A DNA stretch of 64,000 nucleotides, taken from contig JACKNO010000001.1 in assembly GCA_024234815.1 (NCBI GenBank), positions 992,001-1,056,000 on the forward strand, given 5' to 3'. Both the position numbers and the translations under genes were made by a program. Source of the DNA: Pseudomonadales bacterium (lineage in GTDB: Bacteria; Pseudomonadota; Gammaproteobacteria; Pseudomonadales; Halieaceae). Below the pieces are notes generated by a model. The model ran no database searches. It was not told the DNA's origin and worked only from the letters and a program-made list of their open reading frames with translations. Positions 1 to 8,523 of the stretch are shown in pieces (positions within the stretch are counted from its first letter, which is position 1; every line of letters starts with the position of its first letter).

Positions 1-537
1 GCCAGCGTTGGGTCAATGTCAGCACTTCGCTGCGCAATTCCAGCAGAGCGCGCACGGCAGGCGGCATCGCCTGGCCGTAGTGTTCGAGTTGTGTACCCAG
101 TTCCAGCGACAGGGCCTCGAGATGCTCGCTCAGCATATCGCGGCACTCGATTGCCTCAGCCGGGCCGATCAGGCCGAGGTGCCCCAGCCAGACATCGAAT
201 TCAAAGTGCAGTTTCAGTGGGGCCGCCGCGGCTTCCTTTATGAGCTGGCTGAGATGCTCACTGCCGGACGCGGTCAGCTCGAAAATGGTTTTTTCCGGCA
301 TTGCGCCTTCGCGCGTCACCCGGGTATCGAGAAAGCCCTGTTCGGCCAGGATGCGCAGATTGCGATATACGGAGGCATCGCTGATCCGGATCCAGGAACG
401 CAGTTGCCGTTGCTGGATCACCCGGCTGACATCGTAGGCGCCCCGGGGCTGCTGCTTGATCAGCCCCAATAGCACGATGTCGATCGAAGAGGCCCCGGAC
501 GCCCGCCGCGGGCGCGCGCGGGTCTTCTGGCCCACAA
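1..537 (-). CDS. PadR-family transcriptional regulator, C-terminus beyond the window edge
   Basis: Reading the minus strand gives a continuous frame with a PadR-like N-terminal winged helix (IVLLGLIKQQPRGAYDVSRV, then ISDASVYRNLRILAEQGFLD) followed by a helical region rich in Leu/Glu (AIECRDMLSEHLEALSLELG), typical of the PadR dimerisation part. The frame runs off position 1, so the C-terminus is missing. No ATG is available. TTG at 537 gives an Arg/Ala-rich lead-in of about 20 residues, and GTG at 475 would start just at the first helix. The frame is open upstream only to about position 600. PadR proteins usually repress a neighbouring operon in response to a small ligand, and no target is evident here. 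Its upstream DNA is the broken reductase gene at 579-1073, so the pair may have been brought together by rearrangement. Family assignment is good; the start is uncertain. Confidence 0.75.
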
Positions 538-578
538 GTTCTCGGTCTTTCCGTGCCTGTGCGGTTCCTTATATCGCC

Positions 579-1073
579 ATGAACTATTCCGACATCAGGC
601 ACGGTGAGCCCTACCGTTTGTTTGATCATGGGGAGTACAACCTGTTCAATCCCATTGCCAGGGAAGACCTGTCCGAGTTTATCGTCAACCTGTTGTTCGA
701 TAAGCACAAGCAGGGCCGGATTTTCCCGGTAGGCGGGCCGTGGACCGGCGACAACGTGCACACGATCAAGTCAGCGGGACAAACCATGTTTCGCGTGCAG
801 GGCAAGCGGGAACACTTTGATGTCGTACCGCTGACGAAGTGGGACAAGAAAATCCGCAGCTTGCGCCGCATCGGCAAACTGGTTCCAAAGCTGGATGTGG
901 TGGCCGGCTACCTCGAGGCGGCCAAGTACTGGAGCGTGGTTTCACATGTGGCGCCACCGTATGGAACGCGCAGCTTCAACAACTACGTTGAACAGCTCAA
1001 AGCCCACAACTACGACGCCGGCACATTCCGGGAGCGCATGAAGCAGGGCAGTAGCCTGACGCCGGATATCTAG
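579..1073 (+). pseudogene. C-terminal remnant of a BciA/NmrA-like NAD(P)H-binding reductase
   Basis: The product (about 164 residues from ATG 579) resembles only the C-terminal half of atypical SDR/NmrA proteins of the divinyl-chlorophyllide 8-vinyl-reductase (BciA)-like type. It has the block NPIAREDLSEFI, then FPVGGPWTGD, then a final GTRSFNNYVEQL segment that matches the family's 'YG..TLEDFF' ending. The N-terminal Rossmann half with its GxxGxxG dinucleotide motif is absent. The open frame does extend upstream to 456, but that part (residues rich in Arg/Ser) is the antisense of the PadR gene. I infer a 5' deletion with the breakpoint around 500-570. An alternative is a stand-alone substrate-binding domain, which I consider less likely. 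No partner operon is visible. Confidence 0.6.
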
Positions 1074-1110
1074 CCCGCTCGCCGGTAAAGACAGGCCTGT
1101 TAAGGAATTT

Positions 1111-1560
1111 CTAGGGCAGCAGCGCCACCAGTATGCCTATCGCAACAATACCGATACCTTCAACCAGGAATACCAGGCTGTAGGCCTGCCCCCGGGCCCG
1201 ACCTTCCGTCTCGTGCACCATCTGCACTCCGGCCGCGGCAATGCAGCCCTGTGCGTAAGCCGCGCCAAGCAGGATAAGACCCGTGGCGAGACCAGTGGCG
1301 ATACCCAGGTATCCGTACTGCGGATCCACGAACAAATGCTGCTTCATGAACTGGGGAATAAATGGGTAGAGGACCTGGGACGCGGGAAACATGGCGAAAG
1401 CGATGTACTCCATGGACAGCTTGCCGTCGGGGCTGCGGGCCTGCTGCGCCCACACACCCTGTACCGCGACACCGGCGCGATAGATGCCCAGCGTGCTGCC
1501 AACCGCCGCCAGCCCCCACATGACATAGCCAAGCGTGCCAATACTCGCTGTTTCTACCAT
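1111..1560 (-). CDS. V-type ATPase subunit K (proteolipid c-ring)
   Basis: This 149-residue, four-helix protein is the duplicated-hairpin proteolipid of V/A-type ATPases and forms the membrane rotor ring. Hydrophobic segments lie at about 8-30, 50-72, 84-110 and 124-148. The ion-binding carboxylate is Glu134 in FLVEGIGI. The residues that ligate Na+ through side chains in Enterococcus hirae NtpK (Thr64, Gln65, Gln110, Glu139) have counterparts here: Ser61-Gln62 in FPASQVLY, Gln104 in AYAQG, and Glu134, with similar spacing. ATG 1560 was chosen over an upstream in-frame extension because it begins the first helix and sits one base after the end of subunit I. It is the last gene of the operon; no clear terminator hairpin with a U-tract follows. 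Confidence 0.9.
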   Translation of the reverse strand: MVETASIGTLGYVMWGLAAVGSTLGIYRAGVAVQGVWAQQARSPDGKLSMEYIAFAMFPASQVLYPFIPQFMKQHLFVDPQYGYLGIATGLATGLILLGAAYAQGCIAAAGVQMVHETEGRARGQAYSLVFLVEGIGIVAIGILVALLP

Positions 1561-1561
1561 G

Positions 1562-3334
1562 CTAGCGTTCCTCGATACCGTGAAGTTGAAAATGGGCCAG
1601 GGGCTCAAAAGCGCGCCCCGACCAGATGACGCCCAACTGGCGGGCAAATTCCAGCGTATTCAAACGCAGGCCGTGAACAAACAGGGCGATAACTCCCAGG
1701 CCCAGGTTGATGGCGTGACCGATCAGCAGGATCAGCGCGCCGAAGAAGATAGAACCGGTTTGCTCGGCCATCAGGTTGGTGGTCATGGCCAGGCTCATAC
1801 TGGCAAAACCCACCGCCATGATGCGGATGTAACTCATCATATCCGAGAACAGGGTGGTGGCGTTGCCCAGCAATAGCCCGAGTCCGGCAAGGCTGCCGCG
1901 GCCGACGCCCTGTTCGGTGTGTGACAGGAAAATCACCAGCAGCGCACCCAGGCCCAGCAAAGGTCCGCTGATGGCGGGTATTGGTTTTCCGGTAAACACA
2001 TTCAGGATGCCGAGGAAGATGGCCCAAAGCATGGCGAGCCAGCCCAGTTCGGCGAGCATCTTTGCCGACCATCCGAGCCTGCGAACCTGGATCAGGCGGC
2101 CCAGGCTGAGGTGCAGAATGCCAAGCCCAAAGGACAGCTCGATCATATCCTCGGTATCCAGGGACAGGAAGGGTATCCCGGCGAGGGACTCGAACTGCAC
2201 GCCGAAGAATGAACCCGTCAGGGCGCCGTAGACCGCGGTAGCGCCCGCAACGTAGAGGCCGAGCTGCACGGCGCCGCTGCCCAGGGAGCGGGACAGCCGG
2301 CGGTACCCCAGGCCCAGCGCGGCCAGCATCAGCAAGCCGTAGCCGCCGTCGTTGATCAGCAGCGCGCTGAACACCGTGAAAAAAACAATAATCAGGTGCC
2401 CCGCGTCGTACTCGTAGTAGCCAGGCCGGTATCCCATGAATTCGAAGATAGACTGGATCGGTCGCGCCCAGGCGGGATAATGACTCAGCGTGGGCGGTTC
2501 CTCCCCGGGGCGTGGATCGCGAAAACTCGCGTTGACCCCGGTGAGCTGGTGCAGGCGCCGGGCGGTTTCGTCCAGCCTGTCCTTCGGTATCCAGCCGGAA
2601 AGCACGAACACGTAATCGTCGGCGTGCGACTGAATGCGTCCGGCCTCGATGCTCAGGTCGTCGATCTGTTGGGCCACCTGGCGACCAAATTCATCGAAGC
2701 GTTCCCGGGCCAGCCAGCACAGCGCCCCCTGCAGCGTCTCGATCCTTGCCTGCAAGCGGTTGATTTGCGTCTGCAACAGCGCCGGTTCCTGGTCCGGCGG
2801 CGCCATGTTGCTGGCCCAGTCGAGGGCCAGCGGTTCGCCGCGGCTCATGGTAACGAACACCAGTTCGTCCTTCTTGCGTTTGCGTTCGCCCTGCCACAGC
2901 AGGCCGCCCTCCTGCCGCAGCCAATCGAGACTTTCCGTGTCGTCCGTGCGCCAGCACTGGATGTAGATACCCTGTTCGGCCAGGTCATGCAGTTGCCGGG
3001 GTGATATTGCCCCCCATATCTGCTGGCGCTCGGCGCCGGCCAGCAGTTCATTGTGTTTGCGGGACAGGCTGTCCACCTCATCGAGCAGGCGCGTGGCCAG
3101 GCCGACGAGATCATCGGGCTCATTCTCCGGGGGTACTTGTGGCAGTTCCAGCTTGCTGCAATCGCGGACCTTCTCGTGCAGGCGTATCAGGGCCTGGCGT
3201 TGGGCGCGACCGCCGGTTACCGCGCTGAGTCGGTGCAACTCCAGCGCGCCGAGGTCCAGCAAGGCCTCCAGCACCTCGTTCTGCTTTTCGCGCGCCCCGC
3301 AGACGAGCGCGTATTTCATCCCAACAGTGGCCAT
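1562..3334 (-). CDS. V-type ATPase subunit I (a-type stator membrane subunit)
   Basis: At 590 residues it matches the usual length of bacterial/archaeal subunit I. The N-terminal half (about 1-320) is cytoplasmic with coiled-coil stretches (HEKVRDC..., LQTQINRLQARIETLQ) that bind the peripheral stalks. The C-terminal half contains about seven transmembrane helices. The essential stator arginine is visible as Arg504 in MSYIRIMAVGF, equivalent to the family's YxRLxALG motif. ATG 3334 has an AGGA ribosome site eight bases upstream; it overlaps the end of subunit D by 19 bases, indicating translational coupling. Together with the K ring it forms the ion path. Confidence 0.92.
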   Translation of the reverse strand: MATVGMKYALVCGAREKQNEVLEALLDLGALELHRLSAVTGGRAQRQALIRLHEKVRDCSKLELPQVPPENEPDDLVGLATRLLDEVDSLSRKHNELLAGAERQQIWGAISPRQLHDLAEQGIYIQCWRTDDTESLDWLRQEGGLLWQGERKRKKDELVFVTMSRGEPLALDWASNMAPPDQEPALLQTQINRLQARIETLQGALCWLARERFDEFGRQVAQQIDDLSIEAGRIQSHADDYVFVLSGWIPKDRLDETARRLHQLTGVNASFRDPRPGEEPPTLSHYPAWARPIQSIFEFMGYRPGYYEYDAGHLIIVFFTVFSALLINDGGYGLLMLAALGLGYRRLSRSLGSGAVQLGLYVAGATAVYGALTGSFFGVQFESLAGIPFLSLDTEDMIELSFGLGILHLSLGRLIQVRRLGWSAKMLAELGWLAMLWAIFLGILNVFTGKPIPAISGPLLGLGALLVIFLSHTEQGVGRGSLAGLGLLLGNATTLFSDMMSYIRIMAVGFASMSLAMTTNLMAEQTGSIFFGALILLIGHAINLGLGVIALFVHGLRLNTLEFARQLGVIWSGRAFEPLAHFQLHGIEER

Positions 3335-3927
3335 GTCTCCAGTTCCTGGTGCTTGTCCGCCTCGCGTTCGCGCAACAGACGGGCGATGGTTGCGGCCATG
3401 CCGTTTTCTTCATCCATGGCCCTGGCCAATCGCGCCAGTTCCTCGCGCAGCGGCGGCAGGCGAACCTGCTCGCTGCCGTTGATCAAGAACACGAACTCCT
3501 CTTCGGCATCTTCCAGGCGCACGACATTCTGGCGTTCGATTCGGAGCCTTTCCGCCACTTGCAGGCGCTCGATCGCCAGGTCTGTAAGCGCAGCGGACGC
3601 GGCCGATTGGCAGACCATGACCTGGCTCAGGCGGCAGTGCGCCTTGACGGCCTTTACTTCCTCAATGTCCACGCCGACGATATTCTCCGGGCGGGTCAGG
3701 ACCTCCGCCTCAAGGGATGCCTCTATGGTTTTTCCCAATGCATGGTCGCCGCGGGCCTGCCATTTTTGATCCAGTTGCTGCTGGTTCTGTTCGAGATCGC
3801 TGATGCGCTCCTGGTAGCTGCGGATCTCTACCCGCAACATGGTCAGCACGCGCTTCATCACCGGCAAAAAGCGCTCGATACGATTGATATCCTCCTTGAC
3901 CTCGCGCAGTCGCTGACCCGTGGACAT
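3316..3927 (-). CDS. V-type ATPase subunit D (central rotor shaft)
   Basis: The 203-residue product is an almost entirely helical protein. An N-terminal coiled coil (MSTGQRLREVKEDINRIERF) and a C-terminal coiled coil (LPPLREELARLARAMDEENG) flank a short central region (LTRPENIVGVDIEEV), as in subunit D, the shaft inside the A3B3 head. Its ATG shares one base with the stop codon of subunit B (TGATG), a tight coupling arrangement. Archaeal/bacterial D normally binds subunit F at the base of the shaft, but no F gene is in this operon. Confidence 0.9.
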   Translation of the reverse strand: MSTGQRLREVKEDINRIERFLPVMKRVLTMLRVEIRSYQERISDLEQNQQQLDQKWQARGDHALGKTIEASLEAEVLTRPENIVGVDIEEVKAVKAHCRLSQVMVCQSAASAALTDLAIERLQVAERLRIERQNVVRLEDAEEEFVFLINGSEQVRLPPLREELARLARAMDEENGMAATIARLLREREADKHQELETWPLLG

Positions 3928-5252
3928 CAGCTACTCCCCCCTGCCGGCGGCGGCCGGTAGTGGTGAAACTCGCCCTTGATGGCGGAGTCGATATCCAGGT
4001 TTTCCGGCGGCACTTCCCCCAGCGCGTACCAGCAGCGGTCCAGTGCGGCGTCAACTTCCAGGTACTCGTCCGTCCTGAGCACCGAACGCTCGAACAGTGC
4101 GGCAAAGCGCAGGTATGCCAGATCTACGGCTGCGGTTATTTTCAGCCCCAGGGATTCCTGCTCGCGCACCTCAAGCGCCCGGGAGTAGGCTGCGGTGATC
4201 GCCCGTTGCAGTGCCTTGTGGTCCGCGCGGGATGCGTGAAAGGCCTCGCCTTTCAGGCGCGACAGCGCGGCCAGGAAATCCAGCGAACCGTTGGACCACG
4301 GTATATGGCCCTCGGTGGAATACTTGGTGAGATTGACGCCGATCTCGCTGTGGTCGAGATTGGGTACCGACATGACGACAATCTCGGTGAGGCTGCCGGT
4401 CTCCTTGATGAAGGCGCGCTCGTAGATCCGGGCGGCCTGGGAGTAGAAATCCACCGGCGAGTTGTCTTTGCCGGGAGGGGCCCCCTGGATGCCGCGCACC
4501 TCGGCGAGGGCGTTGTAGAAGATGCGCATATCGTGGATGACCAGCAGTACCTCTTCGCCCGCCATGGCCAGGCGTTCGCCTATCTGGCACGCGGTCTGGG
4601 GCGCGATGAGTGCGCTGATGGCGGGGTCCGCGGCGCCGTGCAGCACAAACACGGTGCGCCCGATGCGGGGGCGGATACTCTGGAAATACAAAATCGAGTC
4701 CTGGGTCAGACCCAGCGCGCAGAAGATCACCGTGAGCGGTTTGAGCGGATCCTCCCGACGCCGGCGATAGCGCGCCCGCATCAGCGTCCTGGCCACCGCA
4801 TAATCAAGGCTTTCCTCCGGCCGCTTCATCCACAGGATCTTGATGCCCTGGGGAATGGGCTCCTTGGCATCGAGCGCGGGAAAACCTGTCTGGATAAGGC
4901 CTTCAGCGAGAGTTCGGCGGGTGGGGTTGAGAATGCCGCCGTAAACGGGCACGGCTTCACCGACCACTTCGGGTCGCCCGTCCAGCGGCCGCCCCAACGG
5001 ATCCAGGGTGCGGCCGATAATGCCGTCGCGGTCAAAGTTAAAACTGAGCACGCGGTTGGTGAAGCGCACCTTCGTCTCGCGACTGATATTCAGTGGTGTG
5101 CCCAGGTACTGAACAGTGGTTTTGCTGCCCACGGCCGTGACGATACCCATGCCGCCCCCGGGAAACTGCGCCTCGGTGCCGACCTCGAGACCGGCGATTG
5201 CCTCGAAAGTGACCAGGGGCAGGGAGATGCCGTGGGGTTTAAACTGCAGCAT
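3927..5252 (-). CDS. V-type ATPase subunit B (non-catalytic head subunit)
   Basis: The 441-residue product has the V/A-ATPase B layout: an N-terminal beta-barrel (SRETKVRFTNRVLSF), then GRTLDPLGRPLDGRP, a nucleotide-fold domain lacking a Walker A loop, and a C-terminal helical domain with TEGHIPWSNGSLD and LSRLKGEAFHASRADHKAL. Compared with canonical B subunits the central domain is diverged: the usual FAAMGVN-type region reads FCALGLTQDS, and the PGRRGYPGYLY region is GAPPGKDNSPVDF. ATG 5252 was preferred to an in-frame start at 5279 because it follows a strong GAGGAGGGG ribosome site; it overlaps the end of subunit A by 14 bases. Confidence 0.9.
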   Translation of the reverse strand: MLQFKPHGISLPLVTFEAIAGLEVGTEAQFPGGGMGIVTAVGSKTTVQYLGTPLNISRETKVRFTNRVLSFNFDRDGIIGRTLDPLGRPLDGRPEVVGEAVPVYGGILNPTRRTLAEGLIQTGFPALDAKEPIPQGIKILWMKRPEESLDYAVARTLMRARYRRRREDPLKPLTVIFCALGLTQDSILYFQSIRPRIGRTVFVLHGAADPAISALIAPQTACQIGERLAMAGEEVLLVIHDMRIFYNALAEVRGIQGAPPGKDNSPVDFYSQAARIYERAFIKETGSLTEIVVMSVPNLDHSEIGVNLTKYSTEGHIPWSNGSLDFLAALSRLKGEAFHASRADHKALQRAITAAYSRALEVREQESLGLKITAAVDLAYLRFAALFERSVLRTDEYLEVDAALDRCWYALGEVPPENLDIDSAIKGEFHHYRPPPAGGSS

Positions 5253-7050
5253 GATCCCGCCCCTCCTCGCTGGCCCCATCTTTATTGGTGGCGGTATGCA
5301 GCCAGGCGAGGATCGCCTCGTAGGCCTCCTTGTAGCCGTCCTCCAACAGCGTCACTTCGTAGGCCTTGCCGCCGAGCTGGTCCGCCAGGGCGCGAGCGCG
5401 TTCCTTGTCCTGCAGCAGGGGAAAGCGATCGCCGAGATCCTTGCAAAAACGCATCATCACCAGCATGCGCTCCGGGGTCGTTTTCTGATCGATGCTGTGG
5501 CCGGAGTCCTGCACGAAAAATGCGCGCCGGTAAACGTTGCCCAGCAGGTAGCGGCGGTAGTCTTCGGCGCTCATGCGCTTGGCAGTGAGAACCTTGATCT
5601 GGTCTGTCAGCGGACCTTCGGAATCTGCGACGGTCGCGGTGATGTGGTCGCCCAGCCCGATCCAGTCATGCAGTTTGCGATCGTCGAAAAAGCTGCACAG
5701 TTCCTCCCGCCTTTCCATCCCCGTGGTTTTGCTGGTAGAGAGTCCCGCGCCAAATCCCACCGCGGGGTAGTAGCCCCGGTGAGCCACCTTGTTGGTCAGG
5801 ATGACAGTGCCATCGGCGTACTGGCGGGCCACCTGGGCGATGGCATCTCCCTCGTAATCGTCGCCGTCGGGGGAGACGGCCATAACACCGGTAATCGACG
5901 CATCGAAGCCGCCGAGGCAGGTGGCGCGACCGCAGCGCTCAAATGTGGCGGCCATCACCGAGGGCATATCTACCGGAAAGCTCTGCTTGCCGGGCATTTT
6001 ACCGAGCATGCCCGCTGTTTCCCGATCGCCCTGGCCCTGGCGCGAGAGCGAGTCGACGATCATCAGCACATTCATGCCCATGTCGCGCAATCCCTCGCAC
6101 ACGGCGGCGCCGAAGCGTACCGACTGGCCCCTGGCCTGTGCGCTCTGGGCGCTGGTATTGAGAATGACCACGGTGCGATCCATGAGGCCGATCTTCTGGT
6201 AGTTGATAACCACCTCGGTGGCCTCCCCGGAACGCTCGCCGCACAGGACCAGCACCACCAGGTCGACATCGCTGTACTTCGCCAGGTCCTGGGTAAACCA
6301 TGTTTTGCCGGTGCCGGCACCGCCGATCACGATGAACTTGCCGCCCTCCAGCAGCACCATGGAGGAATCTATGGCGCGCTTGCCGGTAAACAGCGGCCTG
6401 GTCGCCCGCAGCCGGCGCAACACCGGGCGCGGTTGCCGTACCGGGTACTCGCTGACCATGGATACTTCGCGAAGTTCGTCGCCGCTGTAGCGGATGGTGG
6501 CGATAGTCTCGCTTACCCTGTATTCGCCCGGCGCCGCCAGCCATTCAACCAGACCGTCGCGCTGCAGGCGATCGTGGGGTGCGTTGATGCGGTAATCCAG
6601 GTTGGCGACATGGGCGCGTCCCAGCAGGGAGCCGGCCAGCACACGATCGCCCGTGGCCGCTGTGGCCTCGAAACCGGCGCGCAGATCGGCCAGCGGGGAG
6701 AAATGCTCCCCGCGCGGAATATGCTGCCCCGGCATGCTGTCCAGTGACGAGCCGACACCGGACATGCGGATACCGGGCATACCCGGCGCAACCTGGCAGA
6801 TGGAGGGTTCACCGGTGGGCAGGGCGATTCCACCCACCGCCAGTGCTTCGGCTCCCTCGTATAACTGGACGATGGCGGTATCGCCATCGATCTCGGTAAT
6901 TTCTCCCAGCAGTTCGATGGCCCGCCCATTGATGTCCAGCGGAAAACGAACCATTTCGTAGACCGCCGGCGCCTGGGTAGCCGACAGGCGAATCTCGGCG
7001 ATACCCGCGGTATTGGCGCTGATGATCCTGGCGGCGATATCAGGATGCAT
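5239..7050 (-). CDS. V-type ATPase catalytic subunit A
   Basis: At 603 residues this is full length for subunit A, the ATP-hydrolysing/synthesising subunit. The order is N-terminal beta-barrel, the A-specific non-homologous insert (about 110-200), P-loop GGAGTGKT (243-250), catalytic Glu272 in CGERSGE, Walker B LMIVDSLSR (about 329-337), and a C-terminal helical domain. All nucleotide-handling residues are present. Several otherwise near-invariant stretches differ: GERGNEMTEV is GERSGEATEV, and the segment after Walker B, normally SRWAEAxRE, is SRQGQGDRE. The start has a GGAGGT ribosome site six bases upstream and overlaps the DUF2764 gene by 11 bases. The pattern points to a functional enzyme of a divergent subgroup. 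Confidence 0.93.
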   Translation of the reverse strand: MHPDIAARIISANTAGIAEIRLSATQAPAVYEMVRFPLDINGRAIELLGEITEIDGDTAIVQLYEGAEALAVGGIALPTGEPSICQVAPGMPGIRMSGVGSSLDSMPGQHIPRGEHFSPLADLRAGFEATAATGDRVLAGSLLGRAHVANLDYRINAPHDRLQRDGLVEWLAAPGEYRVSETIATIRYSGDELREVSMVSEYPVRQPRPVLRRLRATRPLFTGKRAIDSSMVLLEGGKFIVIGGAGTGKTWFTQDLAKYSDVDLVVLVLCGERSGEATEVVINYQKIGLMDRTVVILNTSAQSAQARGQSVRFGAAVCEGLRDMGMNVLMIVDSLSRQGQGDRETAGMLGKMPGKQSFPVDMPSVMAATFERCGRATCLGGFDASITGVMAVSPDGDDYEGDAIAQVARQYADGTVILTNKVAHRGYYPAVGFGAGLSTSKTTGMERREELCSFFDDRKLHDWIGLGDHITATVADSEGPLTDQIKVLTAKRMSAEDYRRYLLGNVYRRAFFVQDSGHSIDQKTTPERMLVMMRFCKDLGDRFPLLQDKERARALADQLGGKAYEVTLLEDGYKEAYEAILAWLHTATNKDGASEEGRDHAAV

Positions 7051-7636
7051 GGTTTACCTCCAGCGGAACGCCCAGGCGTGCGAGCAGCAACAGGCGAATG
7101 GCGTAGGCATAGAGTCGTTCCGGAGCATCCACGGCGGCGCCGTAGAGGAACTGGTCCAGCCTTGCGAAGCGCAGGGCGAGCAGTCGTCGATCCTGCTGCT
7201 CGGCCTCCTCCAGCGAGGCCGTCGTTGTTTCGATCAGGGTGGCGATTTCCGCACGCGGTGTCTGGCGCCTGATCAGGGTCGACTCCGTACCCCGATAGTT
7301 GGCCCGGTGTGCGATGCTGGCCGCGTCTTCCCGGGCCCAGCGCCGCAATATCGGCGGGGTACCGAGCCGGTTGAGGCGGTCATAATATTTGCGCCAGGGA
7401 TTCATTGAAGCGTCCGGATCCGGCGCCAGTTCGCCAGCGTCGGGAAAGGGTAGCGGCAACTGCAGCGAGCGGGCCTCCCGGTTGGCGATGCGCAGCCAGT
7501 CCAGAACCGCGATACACCAGCTGCGATGTTGCTGTTCACCGATCAGGCCCAGGTACTCGGCGATGCCGACGGGGCGATACTGACAGTCGGGGTAGAGCCG
7601 GGGCAGTCGTGCCAGCAGGTAGGCGAGGTCAGACAT
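7040..7636 (-). CDS. DUF2764-family protein of the V-ATPase operon
   Basis: This 198-residue, helical, Arg/Leu-rich protein begins MSDLAYLLARLPRL, resembling the 'YLIAxLPxL' opening of DUF2764 proteins that sit between subunits E and A in chlamydial and Bacteroidetes V-ATPase operons. Its end (LYAYAIRLLLLARLG) resembles the family's C-terminal helix. It occupies the genomic place of subunit C, the socket between the shaft and the K ring, so a C-like role is a reasonable but unproven inference. It is shorter than the homologues I recall (about 270-280 residues). The start codon overlaps the subunit E stop by eight bases and the stop overlaps the subunit A start, so it is co-translated. Confidence 0.7.
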   Translation of the reverse strand: MSDLAYLLARLPRLYPDCQYRPVGIAEYLGLIGEQQHRSWCIAVLDWLRIANREARSLQLPLPFPDAGELAPDPDASMNPWRKYYDRLNRLGTPPILRRWAREDAASIAHRANYRGTESTLIRRQTPRAEIATLIETTTASLEEAEQQDRRLLALRFARLDQFLYGAAVDAPERLYAYAIRLLLLARLGVPLEVNHAS

Positions 7637-8387
7637 CGCGAGCAGCACCTGGCAGGCGGTCTTTGGCGAGCATGCGCGATAGAACATCGCGAAATTCATC
7701 CCCCGCCCAGATCTCCGCCATGTGCTTGAGGCTCTCCTCGGAAACCTCGACCTCTCGGCCATTGCCCCCCAGAACCCTGAACCCGGTGATGCCCTTGCGG
7801 AACTCGAAGCCGATGCCCGGTTCCAGTGACGGGTCGGCAATTATCCGCGCCAGCCGCCCCTGCAGGTTCTTGTCAATCTGGAAGTGGGTAAAGCCCTCGC
7901 TGCCGGAGTAAAATACCATAGCCAGAATCAACAGGGCCTCCAGGAAACTCTGGGGGTCCGTGCTGTCCAGCCAGTTTCGCAGCCGCGCTACCTTGTCACT
8001 TTCGTCGCTGTCTGCGCCTTCAAGGGCAGCGACGAATTCACGCACAGTGTCTGCGCTGCGCTCCGGGGAAAAACTGCGCTGGGCCAGTGTTTCCAGGAAA
8101 TCCGAGGCGCGCCGCTTGAATATGTCGGCAAGTGAACCGAAAAAAGCGTGCAGCAACTGCTCCGCTTCGGCCCTCGCCGCATCCACGAGTCGCCTGGCTT
8201 CCCGGCCGCCCTCCTCGGCGAGGCTGTCCCGGTGGGACTCGGCCGCCGCAATGATGCCGGCGGCCTCCTTCCTGGCTTCAGCCACCAATCGCTCGTACTC
8301 CTGTTCTCCGCGTTCAACTCCACGGCGATGCAACTCGGAAACGACTTCTTCGATCGCCGCGGCGCTGTCATTCTGCTTGTCGGGCAT
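7629..8387 (-). CDS. V-type ATPase subunit E (peripheral stalk)
   Basis: The 252-residue product has a long charged N-terminal coiled coil with alternating Glu/Ala/Arg (about 8-95, e.g. ARKEAAGIIAAAESHRDSL) and a mixed alpha/beta C-terminal domain (FEFRKGITGFRVLGGNGREV), the layout of subunit E. It anchors the catalytic head to subunit I. In many V/A-ATPases E pairs with subunit G/H to make the stalk; no G/H gene is present here. ATG 8387 has AGGAG eight bases upstream, so the nine-residue-longer start was rejected. It is the first gene of the operon; the promoter must lie in 8388-8671. Confidence 0.85.
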   Translation of the reverse strand: MPDKQNDSAAAIEEVVSELHRRGVERGEQEYERLVAEARKEAAGIIAAAESHRDSLAEEGGREARRLVDAARAEAEQLLHAFFGSLADIFKRRASDFLETLAQRSFSPERSADTVREFVAALEGADSDESDKVARLRNWLDSTDPQSFLEALLILAMVFYSGSEGFTHFQIDKNLQGRLARIIADPSLEPGIGFEFRKGITGFRVLGGNGREVEVSEESLKHMAEIWAGDEFRDVLSRMLAKDRLPGAARDV

Positions 8388-8523
8388 AGAGGGCACTCCT
8401 TGGTTAGTCGCCAATGGTGCATACGCGGGTACGGCGGCCGGGTATTACGATATGCCCTCGCCGGGGAATTCGCAATTAAGCTGGCGCCCTGCAGCCCGAA
8501 ACAGCAAGGGCATTGTGTTATTT

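Noticed and set aside
3960..5588. Long plus-strand open frame (about 540 codons) opposite subunits A and B
   Set aside because: It is antisense to well-supported V-ATPase genes, has no ribosome site or family match, and arises from the codon bias of the real genes.
5116..6747. Long plus-strand open frame (about 540 codons) opposite subunit A
   Set aside because: Same reason: it is the shadow of the catalytic subunit gene.
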